Assembly (NCBI RefSeq): GCF_014472415.1
Contig: NZ_JACSZV010000005.1
Span: 62,001-126,000 of the forward strand
Direction: 5' to 3'
DNA: 64,000 bases
Source of the DNA: Pseudomonas sp. N40(2020)
GTDB taxonomy: Bacteria; Pseudomonadota; Gammaproteobacteria; Pseudomonadales; Pseudomonadaceae
Of this stretch, positions 62,121-64,000 are shown one piece after another; position 1 is the first letter of the stretch, and every line of letters starts with the position of its first letter. A program made the position numbers and the translations under genes. The notes beneath the pieces were generated by a model. That model saw only the letters and a program-made list of their open reading frames with translations. It was not told where the DNA came from and did not search any database.

Positions 62121-64000
62121 GTGAGTGATTTCTCGATGGTTGATTCTATGGCGACTTATTCTGGCTCACACAGGGTTTTAGTGAATGAATTTTTAAATAG
62201 CCTGTATGAGAGTAAAAAGTTTGATCTTGCTTGTCTGATTGATAAGAAGCTGGCTAATGCCTTTGCTATACACGTGGCAAATAAGGTTGAAAGCTATGTT
62301 CGCCAATCCATCGAGGCAGAGGTGTCACATGTTAATGAAAACCTTGGGGTCAGTATGGCCTACGAGGAATTTTTAGAGCAGGATGAATTGTATCTCGAGT
62401 TTTTGAGGAAGTACGAGTCGCTGAGGTACTTGCTGGATAAACTTTTTGTGGATGAATTAGAGAATTTCTCATTAGTTAAAGAGTATTTTGTAAAGTCGCT
62501 TCCAGAATTGCTGCGTAGTGGTTTTTTGGATGGTCCTCATGAAGTGAGTGATGTGTTTTTGCTGGGAGACGAGAGTCACGATGGAAATAAAAACGTGGCA
62601 CTTTTTTATGTTCAAGGATGCCCTGCTTTTGCCTTGAAGTTGCGTGATTTGGAGTTGGAAAGGAAAACAAGCGAGTTTCTTGGAGCTTTTTTCAATGAAC
62701 AATGTGGTATTCGCGGTTGGGAGTTTCCAGAATATATATCGGGGCAAGGTTTCGGGTGGGTGAAGTGGTGTGATCAGGTTCCTTTGAAAAGCAAGGCGGA
62801 GGTAGAGAATTACTATAGATTGGCAGGTTATTTGATTGCTGCGGCTGCGTCGTTAGGAATTACCGACCTCCATTATGAAAATATCGTAACTCATCAAGGA
62901 AACCCCGTTCCGGTCGACTTGGAGGCGGTATTTCATCATGTCTATGTTGATGCGCCGCGTTTGGGAGTACCCAGAACAGGGCTTGTGCCGAATGTTATTA
63001 AGTACACAGATGGACTTGCCGACACCGAGCACGCGGGCATAGGAAATATATTTCGGAAACAATCCGTTAGAAAAGCATCATTAAACACAAATCCAAATGC
63101 GGTGGTGTTTGATGGTGAGGTACAGAATCCAATAGACTATATTGAACATATCGTTGCAGGTTGTGTTGAATGCTACAAGGTCATAATTTATGAGTATCAG
63201 CGTTTTGTAGAGTTTTTGAATCAAACTTCTAATCTAAGAAATAGAATAATCTTGAGAGATACGGCTAACTATTGCTTGGTGATTGAGGCTTCCTATCATC
63301 CGCGGTTTCTAAAGAATAACCAGGATAGAAAAAAATACATCGAGTCTTGCCTAGGATCAGTCGAAGATCATCGGGCTGACTCCGCTCTCTTAAGGGCGGA
63401 GGTTGAATCCTGCTTTTTTGGGGATGTTCCCAGATTTACTTCTTGTGCGAAAGATCTTGCTGTTTGGTCAACTCATGCTGCTGAAAGTATTAAGCTGATT
63501 AATTATGTAAGCGGATACGACAGTGTGAGGGATAATTTATATCGCATAGTGAATGAGGGGTTTGGTAGCGAGATTCAATTTTTAAAGTGCGTATACCGAG
63601 AGGCGGAAAAAATAGTTGACTTGAGTTGTAGGTTTAATCAGGTTCATGGATTTGAGGAAGAAGAAGGTTCTAATTGCTTGGTTCTAAAAACAATGCCTTC
63701 TGCAGTAAATATAACTGCTAAACACATGATTGATACTCGGTCTCCTCCTTTAATGTTTACTAGTAGGTGTGAAAGCTATCTCGAGTTAACTACCGTAGGG
63801 TTTGATTTGTTTTCAGGTTCGGGTGGGCTTGGTTATCTCGCTGCTACTGGGAGATTATTCGAATCAGAATCGGAGAATAAGGAGTTTTTGTTTGCATATT
63901 TTGAGATGATTTTAGGTGATGAGTTGCTATCGTCGTCTCCAATAGGTGGAGCATATGTCGGTGGGCTAAGTTCTATAGCGCCAATTTTTATAGATGGAAA
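62121..64000 (+). CDS. lanM: Class II lanthipeptide synthetase LanM (partial, 626 codons, open at right edge)
   Basis: The reading frame is open without a stop from GTG 62121 (AAGGAAG upstream) to the window end. Residues about 90-560 are the LanM dehydratase (DUF4135). Motifs include FALKLRDLELERKTSEFL with a candidate ATP-site lysine, and TDLHYENIVTHQGNPVPVDL then EAVFHHV, which supplies the D-x-H-x-x-N and D-L-E residues of the kinase-like active site known from CylM. Near residue 565, FDLFSGSGGLGYLAATGRLF begins the LanC-like cyclase domain (GxxGxxxxL). LanM phosphorylates and eliminates Ser/Thr, then closes thioether rings. GC is well below that of neighbours, suggesting horizontal transfer. 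Confidence 0.93.
   Translation, partial: MSDFSMVDSMATYSGSHRVLVNEFLNSLYESKKFDLACLIDKKLANAFAIHVANKVESYVRQSIEAEVSHVNENLGVSMAYEEFLEQDELYLEFLRKYESLRYLLDKLFVDELENFSLVKEYFVKSLPELLRSGFLDGPHEVSDVFLLGDESHDGNKNVALFYVQGCPAFALKLRDLELERKTSEFLGAFFNEQCGIRGWEFPEYISGQGFGWVKWCDQVPLKSKAEVENYYRLAGYLIAAAASLGITDLHYENIVTHQGNPVPVDLEAVFHHVYVDAPRLGVPRTGLVPNVIKYTDGLADTEHAGIGNIFRKQSVRKASLNTNPNAVVFDGEVQNPIDYIEHIVAGCVECYKVIIYEYQRFVEFLNQTSNLRNRIILRDTANYCLVIEASYHPRFLKNNQDRKKYIESCLGSVEDHRADSALLRAEVESCFFGDVPRFTSCAKDLAVWSTHAAESIKLINYVSGYDSVRDNLYRIVNEGFGSEIQFLKCVYREAEKIVDLSCRFNQVHGFEEEEGSNCLVLKTMPSAVNITAKHMIDTRSPPLMFTSRCESYLELTTVGFDLFSGSGGLGYLAATGRLFESESENKEFLFAYFEMILGDELLSSSPIGGAYVGGLSSIAPIFIDG

Noticed and set aside
62472..62747. 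Minus-strand frames inside the LanM region
   Set aside because: They oppose a continuous plus-strand frame with diagnostic LanM motifs.

Overview
The window is a Pseudomonas chromosome segment, most likely from the P. fluorescens group. The evidence is its high-GC genes with Pseudomonas-type codon use, the REP-type palindromes (arms reading GTGGGAGCGAGCCTGCTCGC), a DUF6124 gene, a DUF2388 gene, and the closest recognisable relatives of most proteins. No tRNA, rRNA or CRISPR array was seen.

Layout. (1) 1-23.0 kb is an exopolysaccharide locus. It holds the start of a glycoside hydrolase, then Wzb/Wzc, one GT4 glycosyltransferase, a pyruvyl transferase, a flippase, a putative polymerase, an acyltransferase and an SGNH hydrolase. 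These are followed by galU with a stand-alone phosphomannomutase C-terminal domain, galE, a GfcA-like peptide, Wza, YjbF/YjbG/YjbH, the initiating phosphotransferase, two atypical OmpR-type regulators and uppP. With one initiating transferase and one further glycosyltransferase, UDP-Glc/UDP-Gal supply, a pyruvyl transferase and an acyltransferase, the set fits a short-repeat, pyruvylated and acylated galactoglucan (marginalan-like; inference). (2) 23.0-24.5 kb is core: a DUF2388 gene and dusA. (3) About 24.4-28.9 kb is an AT-rich island in the 5' end of dusA. It is bounded by att-like repeats with a third internal copy, has no integrase, and carries a TauE/SafE permease, a possible diiron oxidase, a LysR regulator and two decayed copies of one small gene. 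(4) 29-34.4 kb holds a DUF6124 gene behind a long untranslated leader, a chemoreceptor, an EAL phosphodiesterase, a GNAT acetyltransferase and a PheC-like periplasmic protein. (5) 34.5-38.5 kb is a copABCD copper-resistance operon with a CopR-like box. (6) 38.5-44.8 kb holds a conserved hypothetical, an RNase T2, a dCACHE-GGDEF cyclase, a Gly-rich exported peptide, a carboxymuconolactone-decarboxylase-family protein, an AraC gene broken by an amber codon, and an MFS efflux pump. (7) 44.9-51.2 kb is a TpsB/TpsA two-partner secretion pair whose TpsA lacks an obvious toxin tip. (8) 51.4-55.4 kb is a fecI-fecR-fecA iron-uptake cassette, followed by a long inverted repeat. (9) 56.2-61.4 kb holds an MFS protein, a DapF-fold protein with both catalytic cysteines replaced by serine, and codA/codB. 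(10) 61.4-64.0 kb is AT-rich and opens a class II lanthipeptide cluster: a 95-residue precursor and a LanM synthetase that runs off the right edge.

How the parts connect. The polysaccharide genes cover precursor supply, lipid-linked initiation, elongation, decoration, flipping, polymerisation control (Wzc/Wzb) and outer-membrane export (Wza, Yjb proteins), and UppP recycles the lipid carrier. Intergenic parts of this locus repeat a TGTTAGA heptamer that could be the operator of the two orphan winged-helix regulators. The lanthipeptide pair at the right edge is the most promising undescribed system; the dusA island and the Ser/Ser DapF paralogue come next.
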